Below, piece by piece: positions 1-9,816 of a stretch of DNA of 64,000 nucleotides. A model generated the notes under the pieces. That model saw only the letters and a list, made by a program, of their open reading frames with translations, ran no database searches and was not told the DNA's origin. The stretch spans positions 53,771-117,770 of the forward strand of contig JACTMI010000046.1 of the NCBI GenBank assembly GCA_014584695.1, given 5' to 3'. The stretch is from Acidobacteriota bacterium. GTDB lineage: Bacteria > Acidobacteriota > Thermoanaerobaculia > Multivoradales > JAGPDF01. Each line of letters opens with the position of its first letter. Position 1 is the stretch's first letter. The position numbers and the translations under genes were made by a program.

Positions 1-1
1 C

Positions 2-130
2 GGCTGGGGCTGGGTCGACCGCGACGCCGGCATCGCCCACGTGCCGGTGGCGGTGGCGATCGATCTGGTCGTGGCCGAGGCGCAGGCGGCGGTGCCGGCG
101 AGCCCTGACGAATCGCCGGCGGCGGACTGA
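2..130 (+). CDS. C-terminal end of an upstream protein (partial)
   Basis: An open frame enters from the left edge and ends at the TGA at 128-130, giving 42 residues. It contains GWGWVDRDAGIAHVPVAVA, which resembles the conserved end (GWVDR.AG..R.PI..A) of small proteins that I recall encoded just before SCO/cox genes. The stop lies only 5 nt before the SCO1 start, so it is probably the previous gene of the same operon. The identification rests on memory of that motif and is weak; the reading frame and stop are seen directly. Confidence 0.5.
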   Translation, partial: GWGWVDRDAGIAHVPVAVAIDLVVAEAQAAVPASPDESPAAD

Positions 131-135
131 CCGGC

Positions 136-1038
136 GTGCGGAAGGTGTCCGGAACCGTGACTCTCGGGCGGCGCGCCGCCGCGGCGCTGGTGCTCGCGCT
201 GGCCGCGACCGCGGCGCCGGCGCAGTTCATGACCGGCCGCGGCATGTCGGAGCGGCGGGCCGACGGCGTCGATCCCCAGCGGGCGCAGCGCATCCTCTCC
301 GAGGTCGGTTTCGACCAGCGGCTGGGCGAGGCCCTGCCGCTCGACGTGCCGCTGCGCGACGAGACCGGCGCCGCGGTCCGGCTGGGCGACTACTTCGGCC
401 AGCGGCCGGTGCTGATCGCCTTCGTCTACTACCGCTGCCCGATGCTCTGCACCCTGGTCACCAACGGCGTGGCGGCGAGCTTCCGCGGCATCCCGTTCGA
501 GCCCGGGCGCGAGTTCGAGGTGGTCTTCGTCTCGATCGACCCCGAGGACACCCCGTCCGCGGCGGCCGCCAAGAAGGCCGCCGCGCTCGACCGCTACGGC
601 AAGAGCTCGACCGCGGCCGGCTGGCACTTCGTCACCGGCGACGCGGCGGCGATCGCCGCGGTGACCGAGGCGGCCGGCTTCCGCTACGTCCGCGACGAGG
701 CGAGCGGCGAGTACGCCCACGCCGCCGGCATCCTGCTCGCCACGCCGGAGGGCCGGATCGCCCGCTACATCTTCGGCATCGACTACGCGCCGCGCGACTT
801 GAAGCTCGCCCTGGTCGAGGCCTCCGAGGGCCGGGTCGGCGGCGTCGTCGACCAGCTGCTGCTGCTCTGCTTCCACTACGACGCCGCGCTCGGCCGCTAC
901 ACCGCGGTCTCGATGCTGGCGCTGCGCATCGCGGGCGTGTTGACGCTCGCCGCCGTGGTCTCTTTCATCGTCGTGATGCTGGTGCGCGAGCGTCGGTCTC
1001 GCCGCCGCCTGGCCGCCGGAGGTGCCGCCTCGGTATGA
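136..1038 (+). CDS. SCO1/SenC copper chaperone for cytochrome c oxidase
   Basis: A 300-residue SCO family protein that should deliver copper to, or reduce, the CuA site of the oxidase subunit II encoded next. Seen: a hydrophobic N-terminal signal (about residues 11-29), a thioredoxin-like fold with the copper motif YYRCPMLC (Cys101, Cys105) and the distal ligand His195 in EYAHAAG, then a C-terminal membrane helix (about 265-285). It would sit on the outer face of the inner membrane. The GTG at 136 is taken as the start; the GTG at 157 would also keep the signal peptide. The stop overlaps the coxB start as ATGA, indicating translational coupling. Confidence 0.93.
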   Translation: MRKVSGTVTLGRRAAAALVLALAATAAPAQFMTGRGMSERRADGVDPQRAQRILSEVGFDQRLGEALPLDVPLRDETGAAVRLGDYFGQRPVLIAFVYYRCPMLCTLVTNGVAASFRGIPFEPGREFEVVFVSIDPEDTPSAAAAKKAAALDRYGKSSTAAGWHFVTGDAAAIAAVTEAAGFRYVRDEASGEYAHAAGILLATPEGRIARYIFGIDYAPRDLKLALVEASEGRVGGVVDQLLLLCFHYDAALGRYTAVSMLALRIAGVLTLAAVVSFIVVMLVRERRSRRRLAAGGAASV

Positions 1039-2006
1039 ACTTCAAGATCCCCTTCGTGCCGGAACAGGCCTCGACGATGGCGCGGGACGTCGACCACCTG
1101 ACGTTCTTCCTGGTGGCGATGAGCACCTTCTTCACCGTGCTGGTGGCGGTGATGGTGGTGGTGTTCGCGCTGCGCTACCGGCGGCGCTCGGCCGACCAGG
1201 TCGGCTCGAGCTTCGACAACTCGTCGCTGCTCGAGATCACCTGGACGGTGATCCCGCTGCTGATCGTGCTGTTCACTTTCGTCTGGGGCGCGAAGGTGTT
1301 CTTCCGGCTCTACCGGCCGCCCGCCGACGCGGTGCAGTACTACGTCACCGGCAAGCAGTGGATGTGGAAGACGCAGCACCCCACCGGCCAGCGCGAGATC
1401 AACGAGCTGCACGTGCCGCTCGGCCAGCCGACGAAGCTGTTGATGACCTCCGAGGACGTCATCCACAGCTTCTTCATCCCCGCCTTCCGGACCAAGGCCG
1501 ACGTGCTGCCGGGGCGCTACACCACGATCTGGTTCACGCCCACGAAGACCGGCCGGTTCCACCTCTTCTGCACCGAGTACTGCGGCGCCGAGCACTCGCG
1601 CATGATCGGCTGGATCCACGTGCTGGAGCCGGACGAGTACCAGCGCTGGCTGGCGTCGGTGCCGGTCCAGACCAGCCCGGCGATCGAGGGCGCGCAGCTG
1701 TTCGCCCAGCTCGCCTGCGACAGCTGCCACCGCGACGGCTCGGACGCGCGCGGGCCGGCGCTGCACGGCCTGTTCGGCCGCGAGGTCCAGCTCGCCGACG
1801 GGCGCCGGGTACGCGCCGACGAGAGCTATCTGCGCGAGTCGATCCTCTCGCCGGGCGCCAAGGTCGTGGCGGGCTACCAGCCGGTGATGCCGAGCTTCCG
1901 CGGTCAGGTCTCCGAGGAGAACGTGCTCGCCCTGATCGACTACATGAAGAGCCTGACCGCGGGCGAGAGCGCCGCGGCCGGGCTCGCGGAGGGTGCCGCG
2001 CCATGA
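1035..2006 (+). CDS. coxB: Cytochrome c oxidase subunit II fused to cytochrome c (caa3 type)
   Basis: A 323-residue subunit II. Two N-terminal transmembrane helices (about 22-47 and 65-90) anchor a periplasmic cupredoxin domain. The CuA ligands are all visible: His144, Cys179, Glu181, Cys183, His187 and Met190. A C-terminal class I cytochrome c domain follows, with CDSCH (Cys228, Cys231, His232) and a probable axial Met285 in PVMPSF. The fused cytochrome marks a caa3-type enzyme that accepts electrons from a soluble or complex-III-linked cytochrome c. It overlaps SCO1 upstream and coxA downstream by ATGA, so the three are translated together. Confidence 0.97.
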   Translation: MNFKIPFVPEQASTMARDVDHLTFFLVAMSTFFTVLVAVMVVVFALRYRRRSADQVGSSFDNSSLLEITWTVIPLLIVLFTFVWGAKVFFRLYRPPADAVQYYVTGKQWMWKTQHPTGQREINELHVPLGQPTKLLMTSEDVIHSFFIPAFRTKADVLPGRYTTIWFTPTKTGRFHLFCTEYCGAEHSRMIGWIHVLEPDEYQRWLASVPVQTSPAIEGAQLFAQLACDSCHRDGSDARGPALHGLFGREVQLADGRRVRADESYLRESILSPGAKVVAGYQPVMPSFRGQVSEENVLALIDYMKSLTAGESAAAGLAEGAAP

Positions 2007-3646
2007 GCGCCGAAGCGACCGTGCCCGAGGTCAAGCCGAACTACCTGACGGCCGACCACGGCTTGAAGTCGTGGCTGCTGACGCTCGACCACAAGCGGAT
2101 CGGGCTGCTCTACCTGCTGGGGGTGAGCTTCTTCTTCCTGCTCGGCGGCATCTTCGCCATGCTGATCCGCCTCGAGCTGCTGACCCCCGCCGGGGACATG
2201 GTCCAGCCGGACACCTACAACCGGCTGTTCACCATGCACGGCGTGATGATGATCTTCTTCTTCCTCATTCCGGCGATCCCCGGCATTCTGGGCAACTTCC
2301 TGATCCCGATCCAGATCGGCGCCAAGGACCTCGCCTTCCCGAAGCTCAACCTGCTCTCCTGGTACCTGTTCATGGCCGGCGGGCTGGCGACTTTCGGCGC
2401 CATCGTCACCGGCGGCCTCGACACCGGCTGGACCTTCTACACGCCCTACTCGTCGACCTTCTCGACCACGGCGGTGATCCCGGTCGGCTTGGGGATCTTC
2501 GTCAACGGCTTCTCCGGCATCCTGACCGGCCTCAACTTCATGGTCACGATCCACCGCATGCGCGCGCCCGGGATGACCTGGTTCCGGCTGCCGCTGTTCG
2601 TCTGGTCGCACTACGCCACCAGCCTGATCCAGGTGCTCGGCACGCCGGTGCTCGCCATCACGCTGGTGCTGCTGGTGCTCGAACGGGCCTTCCACATCGG
2701 CGTCTTCGATCCCACGCGCGGCGGCGACCCGGTGCTGTTCCAGCACCTGTTCTGGTTCTACTCGCACCCGGCGGTCTACATCATGATCCTGCCCTCGATG
2801 GCGGTGATCTCGGAGCTGATCGCCGCCTTCTCGCGCAAGCGGATCTTCGGCTACCACTTCGTCGCCTTCTCCTCGATCGCCATCGCGGTGCTCGGCTTCC
2901 TGGTCTGGGGGCACCACCTGTTCGTCTCCAGCCAGTCGGTCTACGCCGGCACCGTGTTCTCGCTGCTGACCATGCTGGTGGCGATCCCGTCGGCGGTGAA
3001 GGTGTTCAACTGGTCGTTCACGCTCTACCAGGGCGCGGTGTCGCTGCACACGCCGATGCTCTACGCGCTCGGCTTCATCGGCCTGTTCATGATCGGCGGC
3101 CTGACCGGGGTGTTCCTCGGCACCCTCGGCTTCGACGTCCACGTGCACGACACCTACTTCGTGGTCGCGCACTTCCACTACGTGATGGTGGGCGGCACGA
3201 TCATGGGCTACCTCGGCGGCCTGCACTTCTGGTGGCCGAAGATCACCGGCCGCATGTACTCCGAGTTCTGGAGCCGGATGTCGGCCCTGCTGGTCTTCGT
3301 TGGCTTCAACCTGACCTTCTTCCCGCAGTTCCTGCTCGGCTACATGGGCATGCCGCGCCGCTACCACGCCTATCCGGAGGAGTGGCAGGTGCTCAACGTG
3401 CTGTCGACCGCGGGCGCGTCGGTGCTGGCGCTCGGCTTCCTGCTGCCGGTGGCCTACTTCTTCTGGTCGCTCAAGTTCGGCGCGGTGGCGGGCCGCAACC
3501 CGTGGGGCGCGCGCGGGCTCGAGTGGGAAACCGACTCGCCGCCGCCGACGCTCAACTTCGACCAGGCGCCGGTGGTCGACCACGAGGCCTACAACTACGC
3601 GGACGACGCCGCCACGCCCGGCATGAAGCCGCTCTCCGCGCACTGA
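2003..3646 (+). CDS. coxA: Cytochrome c oxidase subunit I, type A2 haem-copper oxidase
   Basis: A 547-residue catalytic subunit that reduces oxygen to water and pumps protons. Haem and CuB ligands are present: His79 (TMHG), the His255-Tyr259 pair in YSHPAVY, His304/His305 (GHHLF), and His390 and His392 near the end of the [14 protein letters not shown] stretch. The usual D-channel glutamate of A1 enzymes (HPEVY) is replaced by Ala (HPAVY) after a Tyr-Ser pair. This is the known signature of A2-type caa3 oxidases such as those of Thermus and Rhodothermus. About 12 transmembrane segments are evident. The start overlaps the coxB stop (ATGA). Confidence 0.98.
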   Translation: MSAEATVPEVKPNYLTADHGLKSWLLTLDHKRIGLLYLLGVSFFFLLGGIFAMLIRLELLTPAGDMVQPDTYNRLFTMHGVMMIFFFLIPAIPGILGNFLIPIQIGAKDLAFPKLNLLSWYLFMAGGLATFGAIVTGGLDTGWTFYTPYSSTFSTTAVIPVGLGIFVNGFSGILTGLNFMVTIHRMRAPGMTWFRLPLFVWSHYATSLIQVLGTPVLAITLVLLVLERAFHIGVFDPTRGGDPVLFQHLFWFYSHPAVYIMILPSMAVISELIAAFSRKRIFGYHFVAFSSIAIAVLGFLVWGHHLFVSSQSVYAGTVFSLLTMLVAIPSAVKVFNWSFTLYQGAVSLHTPMLYALGFIGLFMIGGLTGVFLGTLGFDVHVHDTYFVVAHFHYVMVGGTIMGYLGGLHFWWPKITGRMYSEFWSRMSALLVFVGFNLTFFPQFLLGYMGMPRRYHAYPEEWQVLNVLSTAGASVLALGFLLPVAYFFWSLKFGAVAGRNPWGARGLEWETDSPPPTLNFDQAPVVDHEAYNYADDAATPGMKPLSAH

Positions 3647-3681
3647 GCCACGCCGAGATCGCCGAGACCGAGGAGGATCGC

Positions 3682-4347
<666 letters not shown>

Positions 4348-4349
4348 AG

Positions 4350-4661
4350 ATGTCGAGCCTCCACGTCGTTTCGGTCAAGACCTACGTCGCCATCTTCCTG
4401 GCGCTGATGGTGCTCACCGCGATCACCGTCGCGGTCGCCTTCGTCGACCTGGGTCCGCTCAACAACATCGTGATGCTGGGCATCGCGATCGCCAAGGCGA
4501 CCCTGGTGGTGCTGATCTTCATGCACGTCAGGTACTCGACCCGCCTGATCCCGCTGATCGCCGCCGGCAGCTTCTTCTGGCTGCTGATCCTCTTCGGCAT
4601 CACCATCTCGGACTACCTGACCCGCGGCTGGCTCGGCGCCGGCACGCCCTGGGGTCACTGA
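4350..4661 (+). CDS. coxD: Cytochrome c oxidase subunit IV (prokaryotic type)
   Basis: A 103-residue small membrane protein with three predicted helices (about 10-32, 38-58 and 68-90), including the stretch AKATLVVLIFMHVRYS that is typical of the bacterial subunit IV family. It begins 2 nt after coxC and ends the oxidase block. The family assists assembly or stability of the core subunits and has no redox centre of its own. Confidence 0.9.
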   Translation: MSSLHVVSVKTYVAIFLALMVLTAITVAVAFVDLGPLNNIVMLGIAIAKATLVVLIFMHVRYSTRLIPLIAAGSFFWLLILFGITISDYLTRGWLGAGTPWGH

Positions 4662-4687
4662 GCCGGGCCGGCGCGGCCACGGCGTCG

Positions 4688-5272
4688 ATGCGCGGCCCGA
4701 GCGCGAGCCTGCTCGACCTGCTGCTCGAGCTCGAGGGCCTGGACCGGGTCGCCCGCAGCGGCTACCGGTTGCGCGGCGTGAGCGAGGCGGAGTCGGTCGC
4801 CGAGCACAGTTTCCACGTCGCCGTGCTGGTCCGGCTGCTCGCCGCGCGGGAGCCCGGCCTCGACGCCGCGCGCGCGGTCGAGATCGCGCTCCTCCACGAC
4901 CTGGCGGAGCTGCGGCTCGGCGATCTGCCGCGGACCGCCGCCGGGTACTTCGAAGCGGGGGCCAAGCACGCCGCGGAGCGCCGCGCCGCCCACGACCTGC
5001 TGGCGGCGGCGGACGCGGCCGCGCTCGCGCGTTACGACGAGTACGAACGGGCCGAGAGCCGCGAGGCGCGCTTCGTCCGCGCCTGCGACAAGCTGCAGCT
5101 GATGCTCAAGGTGGCGGCCTACCAGAGCTGGGGCGAGGGTGCGCTCGAGGAGTTCTGGGGCCAGCCGTTGAATTTCCCGGAGCGGGAGTTCGCCTCGGTC
5201 CGCGCCCTCTTCGACGAGCTGCGAGTGCGCACTGGGCACGCGCCCGCGGGCGCCGCTCCCGAATCCGCCTGA
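4688..5272 (+). CDS. HD-domain phosphohydrolase (YfbR/HDDC2-like)
   Basis: A 194-residue protein with the metal-binding HD signature: His40 in AEHSFH and His70-Asp71 in LLHDLAEL, followed by GDL. Length and motif order match the YfbR/HDDC2 group, whose characterised members are 5'-deoxynucleotidases that remove phosphate from deoxynucleoside monophosphates. The exact substrate cannot be read from sequence. It starts 26 nt after coxD and could be the last gene of that transcript. It converges with the next gene, leaving only 7 nt between stops. Confidence 0.8.
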   Translation: MRGPSASLLDLLLELEGLDRVARSGYRLRGVSEAESVAEHSFHVAVLVRLLAAREPGLDAARAVEIALLHDLAELRLGDLPRTAAGYFEAGAKHAAERRAAHDLLAAADAAALARYDEYERAESREARFVRACDKLQLMLKVAAYQSWGEGALEEFWGQPLNFPEREFASVRALFDELRVRTGHAPAGAAPESA

Positions 5273-5279
5273 GGCGATC

Positions 5280-5852
5280 TCAATCCGGGTCGACGTGGAC
5301 GCCGCGGCGCGCCAGGGTCTGGCGCACGCGGCGGTAGAGGTCGCGTCCGAGCAGGTGCTGGGCGCTCTCGGCGAGGTCGCGGAGCACCTGCCGCAGCTCC
5401 TGGTCGCCCCGCCAGTGCTTGCGCGCGTAGGGCTCGAGCTCGCCGCCCAAGGCCTGGGAGAGGACGGCCGCCGCGAGCACGATGTCGTCCAGGAAGCCGG
5501 GCGCGCCGACCACCGCCTCGGGGAAGAGATCGATCGGCAGAACGAAATAGGCGAGCGCGCCGCCGATCAGCGAGCGCGCGGCCGCCGGGACCTCCTTGTC
5601 GAGGGTCAGCCGGACCAGCAGGATGAAGACGTCCGGCACCAGCAGCAGCGCCTGGACCGCCGGCTTGCCCAGCCGCCGCCCCTTGCGCCCCGCCGCCTCG
5701 AGCATCCGCTCGCGCAGCCGGTCGTAGAACGACAGCAACCCCGCGCTCGGCCCCACCCGCCGCGCGCGCCGCACGAGACCGCCGGCCGCCGCCTCCTCCG
5801 GCGCCCCGACCTGCCCGGAGCCCTCCCCCCGCTCGGGTGCCATGCCGGGCAT
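5280..5852 (-). CDS. YkvA-like DUF1232 membrane protein
   Basis: A 190-residue protein whose core IGGALAYFVLPIDLFPE...GFLDDIVLA is the DUF1232/YkvA signature, with the conserved YF-LPID-P and the DD pair. The N-terminal third is charged and variable. Family members are small membrane-associated proteins of unknown function. I prefer the ATG at 5852 (AGGA 8 nt upstream) over the ATG at 5843. It is transcribed away from the secreted protease gene; about 80 nt separate the two divergent starts and hold their promoters. Confidence 0.75.
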   Translation of the reverse strand: MPGMAPERGEGSGQVGAPEEAAAGGLVRRARRVGPSAGLLSFYDRLRERMLEAAGRKGRRLGKPAVQALLLVPDVFILLVRLTLDKEVPAAARSLIGGALAYFVLPIDLFPEAVVGAPGFLDDIVLAAAVLSQALGGELEPYARKHWRGDQELRQVLRDLAESAQHLLGRDLYRRVRQTLARRGVHVDPD

Positions 5853-5935
5853 TGTACCGTTCCTGCTCGGCCGACGCTCCGCAGCGTGGCGCGTGCTCGA
5901 GTCGAGTGGCGCAGGTACGAGCAGGAGAGACCGCC

Positions 5936-8395
5936 ATGACCGACTCGAGAGGAAAGACCCGCTGGGTCGCATTCGCCACCCTCCTCTGTAGCGCGCTCGT
6001 CGCACCGGGAGCGCTCGCGGCCGGCGTCGTCGGAGATCTCGACGGCGACGGGAAGTTCGACGCCGCCGACGTCTTCGCGGCGATCGACCGGATTCGCCGC
6101 GGTGATCTGCGACCGCTGCCGCTCGGCGACGTGGCCCGGCCCTGCGACGGCCGCCTCGGCCCGGCGGACGGCCAGCGCCTGCTCGGCGCCTGGCTGGCCG
6201 CGACGGCGGAGATCTCGGTCGCCTCGAGGTGTCACCGCGAGGCGATCGGCGAGGAGATCGCTCCACCGCCCCCCCCGCCGCCGGTGCCGCGAACGCTCGA
6301 CGACCTCTTCCTCGACATCGCGCGCCAAGTGCCCGAGTTCGGCGGTCTCTACCTCGAGCAGGAGCGGCTCCGGGTGGTGCTGACCGAGCCGTCCGCGTCC
6401 GTACTGGCGGTCGCCCGCCGAGCCATCGAGCGCGTCTTCGGGCGCGAGCGGTTCGATCTCGCCCAGGCCGAGGCGATCTCCGGACGGTACTCGTTCCGCA
6501 GCCTGGCCGCCTGGAGAACGGGCCTCGACCGCCTGCTCGAGCGGGGCGAGATCACCCGGCTCGACGTCGACGAGCGGAGCAACCGGCTGCTGGTCGGCCT
6601 GGCCGACGCCGCCGACCAGGAGCGGATCGCCGCGGTGCTCCTCCGGCGGGGGGTGCCGGCCGAGGCGGTCGGCTTCGTCGTCCGGCCGCCGCTGCGGCTC
6701 AACGCCGATCCGTTGACCAACGCGCTGCGAGAGCGCCGGCGGCCGCTGGTGGGGGGACTGCTCATCGAGACCCCCGGCTCCGCCTGCACTCTCGGCTTCC
6801 TCGCCGAGCGCTACGGCACGCTCGGCCTGGTGACCAACTCCCACTGCATCGATCCGATGGGCCAGGTCACCGGCGCCGTCGTCTACCAGGATGGCCACGA
6901 CGTCGAGACGCCGGGCGCCCCGCAGTCCTTGGACGACCCGATCGGCTTCGAGCTAGTCGATCCGCCGTTCGGTTGTGGTGGCACCTGCCGTTCTTCCGAC
7001 GCGGCATTCGTCGCTCTCGACGAGGACGAGACGCTGCGCCTCGGCCGCATCGCCGGCTCGCCCGGCCATCCGCCACCCGCGACCTTCTACGGCTCCTACC
7101 GGATCGCCGGCAAGGCCAACGCCGTCTGCGGTGAGACCGTGCGGCGGGTGGCGATGATCACCGGCGAGATCGCCGGAGAGGTCACCGGGACCTGTGTCGG
7201 AGTGCTCGCCGACACGAGCGGCGAAATCGGCGCTCCGCCGGTCACCACGGTGGGTTGCCAGACGGTCTACAGCGCGCCGGGCCCGAACGCGGATGGCGAC
7301 AGCGGCGCGCCGGTCTTCCGCCCGCGGACCACCGGAGTCGACGTCGATCTCGTCGGTCTCCACTGGGGGAGTCACGATGGCGAAGCCGCGTACAGCCCGG
7401 TCGAGAATATCGAGTGGTCGCTCGGGGTGCTCGACGTCGTGGAGCGCAACCTCGCCCCACGGGTCGAGATCGTCGCGCCACCCGACGGCAGCAGCCTGGG
7501 TGGGGGCGCTTTTCCGGTCGCCCAATTGGTCGCCGAGGTCCACGATCCCGAGCGCGGCGGCTCCTGTTCGGCCTGCACGGCCTCCTGGTACTCGGGCAAG
7601 GACGGCCCGTTGGGCGCCTCGACCTGGTCGGGCGGTACCACCGCGCTCGACGCGGTCCTGGGGGGCGGCTCGGGCTATCGCGCGATCACCCTCACCGTGA
7701 CGGATCCCGACGGCGGCTCGGCGTGGGACACGATCGTGCTTTCGAGCGGCAACTCCGCGCCCACGGTCTGGATCGACTGGCCCACCGGGACGGCGACTGT
7801 CTACCGCGCCGTGCCCTACTCGCTGCACGGCAGCTCGTTCGACCCCGAGAGTTTCCAGGCGCTGCCGTGCAGCGCGTTGACCTGGAACGTGTCCGGGCCC
7901 TCCACGGCATCGTTTCCGGTCAGCGGGTGTCTCGCCACCGTCTCCTTCGAGAGCGCCGGCACGCACCAGCTGACGCTGACCGGCGTCGACGCCGGGGGCC
8001 TCACGGGCACCGCGACGCGAGTGGTCCACGTCGTGGAGCCCCCGGGTTCCGCGCCGCCGGTGGTGACCTTCCTGACGCCGGCGCCGGGAGCGGCCTCGGC
8101 GCCCGGCGCTTTCGTCTCGATCACCGTCCAGGTCACCGATCCGGGCGGCGGCGGCACGCTCGCCATCGCCTGGTACCTCGTCTCGCCCTACCAGCAGGTA
8201 CCCGGCGGACCCGTCGCGCTCGGGTCGCAGCCGATTCCGAGCGGTGGGACGAGATCGCTCTGGCTGCGGCCGACCGACCACCTGGTCCCCAGCTGCGGCG
8301 GCGTTCCGTACACCATCCGAGTCGTCGCCACGGACCCCGAGGGCCACGTCGGCTCGGGCGACCTGCCGCTCTACGTGATGTGGCCCCCGTGCTGA
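5936..8395 (+). CDS. Secreted trypsin-like serine protease with dockerin-like repeat and Ig-like domains
   Basis: An 819-residue exported protein. Order: signal peptide (about 1-29); a calcium-binding dockerin/EF-hand-like unit GDLDGDGKFDAADV (33-46) with a weaker second half; a proline run (about 110-118); a linker domain; a chymotrypsin-fold protease with His303 (NSHC), Asp355 (SSDAAF) and Ser456 (GDSGAP); and three Ig/PKD-like beta domains from about 500 to the end. All triad residues are present, so an active extracellular endopeptidase is expected. The ATG at 5936 has GGAGAG upstream. The dockerin-like unit could be a cell-surface or self-association module. Confidence 0.85.
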   Translation: MTDSRGKTRWVAFATLLCSALVAPGALAAGVVGDLDGDGKFDAADVFAAIDRIRRGDLRPLPLGDVARPCDGRLGPADGQRLLGAWLAATAEISVASRCHREAIGEEIAPPPPPPPVPRTLDDLFLDIARQVPEFGGLYLEQERLRVVLTEPSASVLAVARRAIERVFGRERFDLAQAEAISGRYSFRSLAAWRTGLDRLLERGEITRLDVDERSNRLLVGLADAADQERIAAVLLRRGVPAEAVGFVVRPPLRLNADPLTNALRERRRPLVGGLLIETPGSACTLGFLAERYGTLGLVTNSHCIDPMGQVTGAVVYQDGHDVETPGAPQSLDDPIGFELVDPPFGCGGTCRSSDAAFVALDEDETLRLGRIAGSPGHPPPATFYGSYRIAGKANAVCGETVRRVAMITGEIAGEVTGTCVGVLADTSGEIGAPPVTTVGCQTVYSAPGPNADGDSGAPVFRPRTTGVDVDLVGLHWGSHDGEAAYSPVENIEWSLGVLDVVERNLAPRVEIVAPPDGSSLGGGAFPVAQLVAEVHDPERGGSCSACTASWYSGKDGPLGASTWSGGTTALDAVLGGGSGYRAITLTVTDPDGGSAWDTIVLSSGNSAPTVWIDWPTGTATVYRAVPYSLHGSSFDPESFQALPCSALTWNVSGPSTASFPVSGCLATVSFESAGTHQLTLTGVDAGGLTGTATRVVHVVEPPGSAPPVVTFLTPAPGAASAPGAFVSITVQVTDPGGGGTLAIAWYLVSPYQQVPGGPVALGSQPIPSGGTRSLWLRPTDHLVPSCGGVPYTIRVVATDPEGHVGSGDLPLYVMWPPC

Positions 8396-8429
8396 CGGCG
8401 CAGACGGGCTCCGGGCCCAGTTCGCGGGA

Positions 8430-8560
8430 TTCGATCGGCCACGCGCCAGCTGGTGGCGTCGCCGTTCCAGGCCTCGACACTTTCGACGAGGCCGCTGCCA
8501 TCGAGCGTCGTATTCCTCGGCCGCGGGTGCTGGTGCGGGAGCGCGATCGTCCGTGGCGCC
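8430..8560 (-). pseudogene. Degenerate fragment of the island primase-helicase gene
   Basis: Read on the minus strand this gives TIALPHQHPRPRNTTLDGSG..., clearly related to TIALLHQHQRPRKTTLDGTE in the primase-helicases at 14893-17919 and 21997-25005. Only about 130 bp remain and the frame is lost on both sides. It marks the left end of the island and shows that a third copy of the module once existed here. Confidence 0.65.
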
Positions 8561-8609
8561 CGTTCGGGAGGTCCGGCCGAAGATGCGCTTCGCGAACCGG
8601 CCCGTCCGG

Positions 8610-8793
8610 TCGATGACGCGCGGCTCGCCGGCCTCGTTCGCCGGGGCATCCTGACCCCACCGCTGATGAAGTCCGCGGCTCCTCCAGCCTCGATCCCCGA
8701 GGTCCCCCTCGAGGAATCTCTCCGAGGCCTGGAGGAGGACCGGTCCGACCGCTGATCTTCTCGATACCTCGGTCGCGCTCGCCCGGCACCCCC
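8610..8793 (+). pseudogene. Remnant of a VapB/Phd-type antitoxin and the start of its PIN toxin
   Basis: A frame ending at the TGA at 8753-8755 reads ...EESLRGLEEDRSDR, like the C-terminus of Phd/VapB antitoxins. Directly overlapping it, 8754-8793 matches the start of the PIN-domain sequence at 11165 (LIYLDTSVALA) but has lost one base, so it cannot be translated. The rest of the toxin is missing. This assignment is inferred from the pairing and the match to the better-preserved PIN copy. Confidence 0.45.
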
Positions 8794-8813
8794 TAGGAGC
8801 GCTAGGAGCGCGC

Positions 8814-9323
8814 CTACTCGAAACGATGGACACTGAACGGCTGTGCCAGCTCGAACGCCTCCGACATGACCGTGCACAGACGTTGCGTCTTGCCGGGGCT
8901 CGGCTTCGCGGGCGAGACATAGGTCAGTACGAGGCGATAGGACCCCCGTGAAACCGTTCCTACGAGAGCGGATCCTCCTGAAACGGCGGTCGACCACGCG
9001 AGGCTCTCCGCGAGCGCGGCAACTGGGATGCGCATCGTCTCGCGCTCCGCGTCGACCTGGAATTCGACGACGATCGCCTCACGGTGCTCGCCCTGGTTGG
9101 CGGCGACGAAGAACCCGGCTTCACTCGGCTTGGCGATCTGGAGAGAATCGTGTCCCTCGGCTCCAAGCAAGGAGAAGCGAATCGGGGGATTCGTCGTGTC
9201 ATTCACGACCTCACCAAGCGTCACGGGACACGCGGCAAGAGCTGGCCCAGCTGAAGCAGTCTCGGCCATGAGCAGCGAGACCGGCGAGAGGCAGAATGCG
9301 ACGATTGCGCAAGCAGGCTTCAT
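8814..9323 (-). CDS. Small secreted protein of unknown function
   Basis: A 169-residue protein starting at an ATG (9323), with a signal peptide (about residues 1-26, ending near ASAGPA) and a mature part rich in beta-type alternation. I recognise no family. The start lies about 10 bases after the DPTG end of a broken Rhs fragment on the same strand, the position that toxin tips or immunity genes occupy elsewhere in this island. It could be a displaced tip partner or unrelated cargo. No ribosome-binding site is obvious. Confidence 0.55.
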   Translation of the reverse strand: MKPACAIVAFCLSPVSLLMAETASAGPALAACPVTLGEVVNDTTNPPIRFSLLGAEGHDSLQIAKPSEAGFFVAANQGEHREAIVVEFQVDAERETMRIPVAALAESLAWSTAVSGGSALVGTVSRGSYRLVLTYVSPAKPSPGKTQRLCTVMSEAFELAQPFSVHRFE

Positions 9324-9332
9324 GGCGAGAGT

Positions 9333-9597
9333 CCTTTCGGCCCGTTGGGTCTACGCGTGTAAGCGGGTTGCCGAGCACGGACGCATGTCGATTCCAGCTC
9401 TGCGGCACCTGTGGCCCGCCGCCGATGGGGTCCACCGAGAGGAAACGTCCGGTCAGCGGGGACCGGAGGCTCGTGCCCCCGTCGAGCATCCGGACGTCGC
9501 GGGCCGAGGCCAGGCCCCCCGGGCCACCGTAGGTGAACGTCTCCTCGAAGCGAATCGGAATCAAGGTGCCATCGACCACGGGGTAGTTCCAGCCGAT
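9333..9597 (-). pseudogene. Broken Rhs core fragment, left half
   Basis: On the minus strand this region first matches the Rhs gene at about 28178-28283 almost base for base (VDGTLIPIRFEETF...MLDGGTSL). It then jumps straight to RSPLTGRFLSVDP...GNPLTRVDPTG, the hallmark end of the Rhs core. About 455 codons present in the intact Rhs gene are deleted between the two parts. The upstream side is cut by the IS256-family insertion, and its continuation lies at 11104-11162. Confidence 0.75.
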
Positions 9598-9625
9598 AGT
9601 AGCGTCCGCCCGAGTGGTGTATGAG
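9598..9625 (+). repeat. Left terminal inverted repeat of the IS256-family element
   Basis: Pairs with 11076-11103 read on the opposite strand, matching at 20 of 28 positions. The best-conserved blocks are CGTCCG and AGTGGTGTA. Confidence 0.8.
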
Positions 9626-9816
9626 TCCCTCGTCGTCGTCGGGCCTGTGGGAACTGTGGGAAACGCGGAGCGTTTTCCAAGTCCTGCGGGAATCGCGCAG
9701 CGATTTCCGCAGGACGTCAGTTTCCATAGGCCGGCGGCGGGCAGCGATTTCGAGGGTCACGGCAAGGCACTTGGTAGGTTTCGGTTTGCCAACTGAAGCC
9801 GCAAGGAGGCCCTACC

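Noticed and set aside
1940..3643. Minus-strand frame through coxA
   Set aside because: It is antisense to an unmistakable oxidase subunit and consists of charged low-complexity residues.
8396..8813. Second copy of the tRNA-Ala 3' end as an island attachment site
   Set aside because: I compared the tRNA 3' part with the left border and found only short, insignificant matches.
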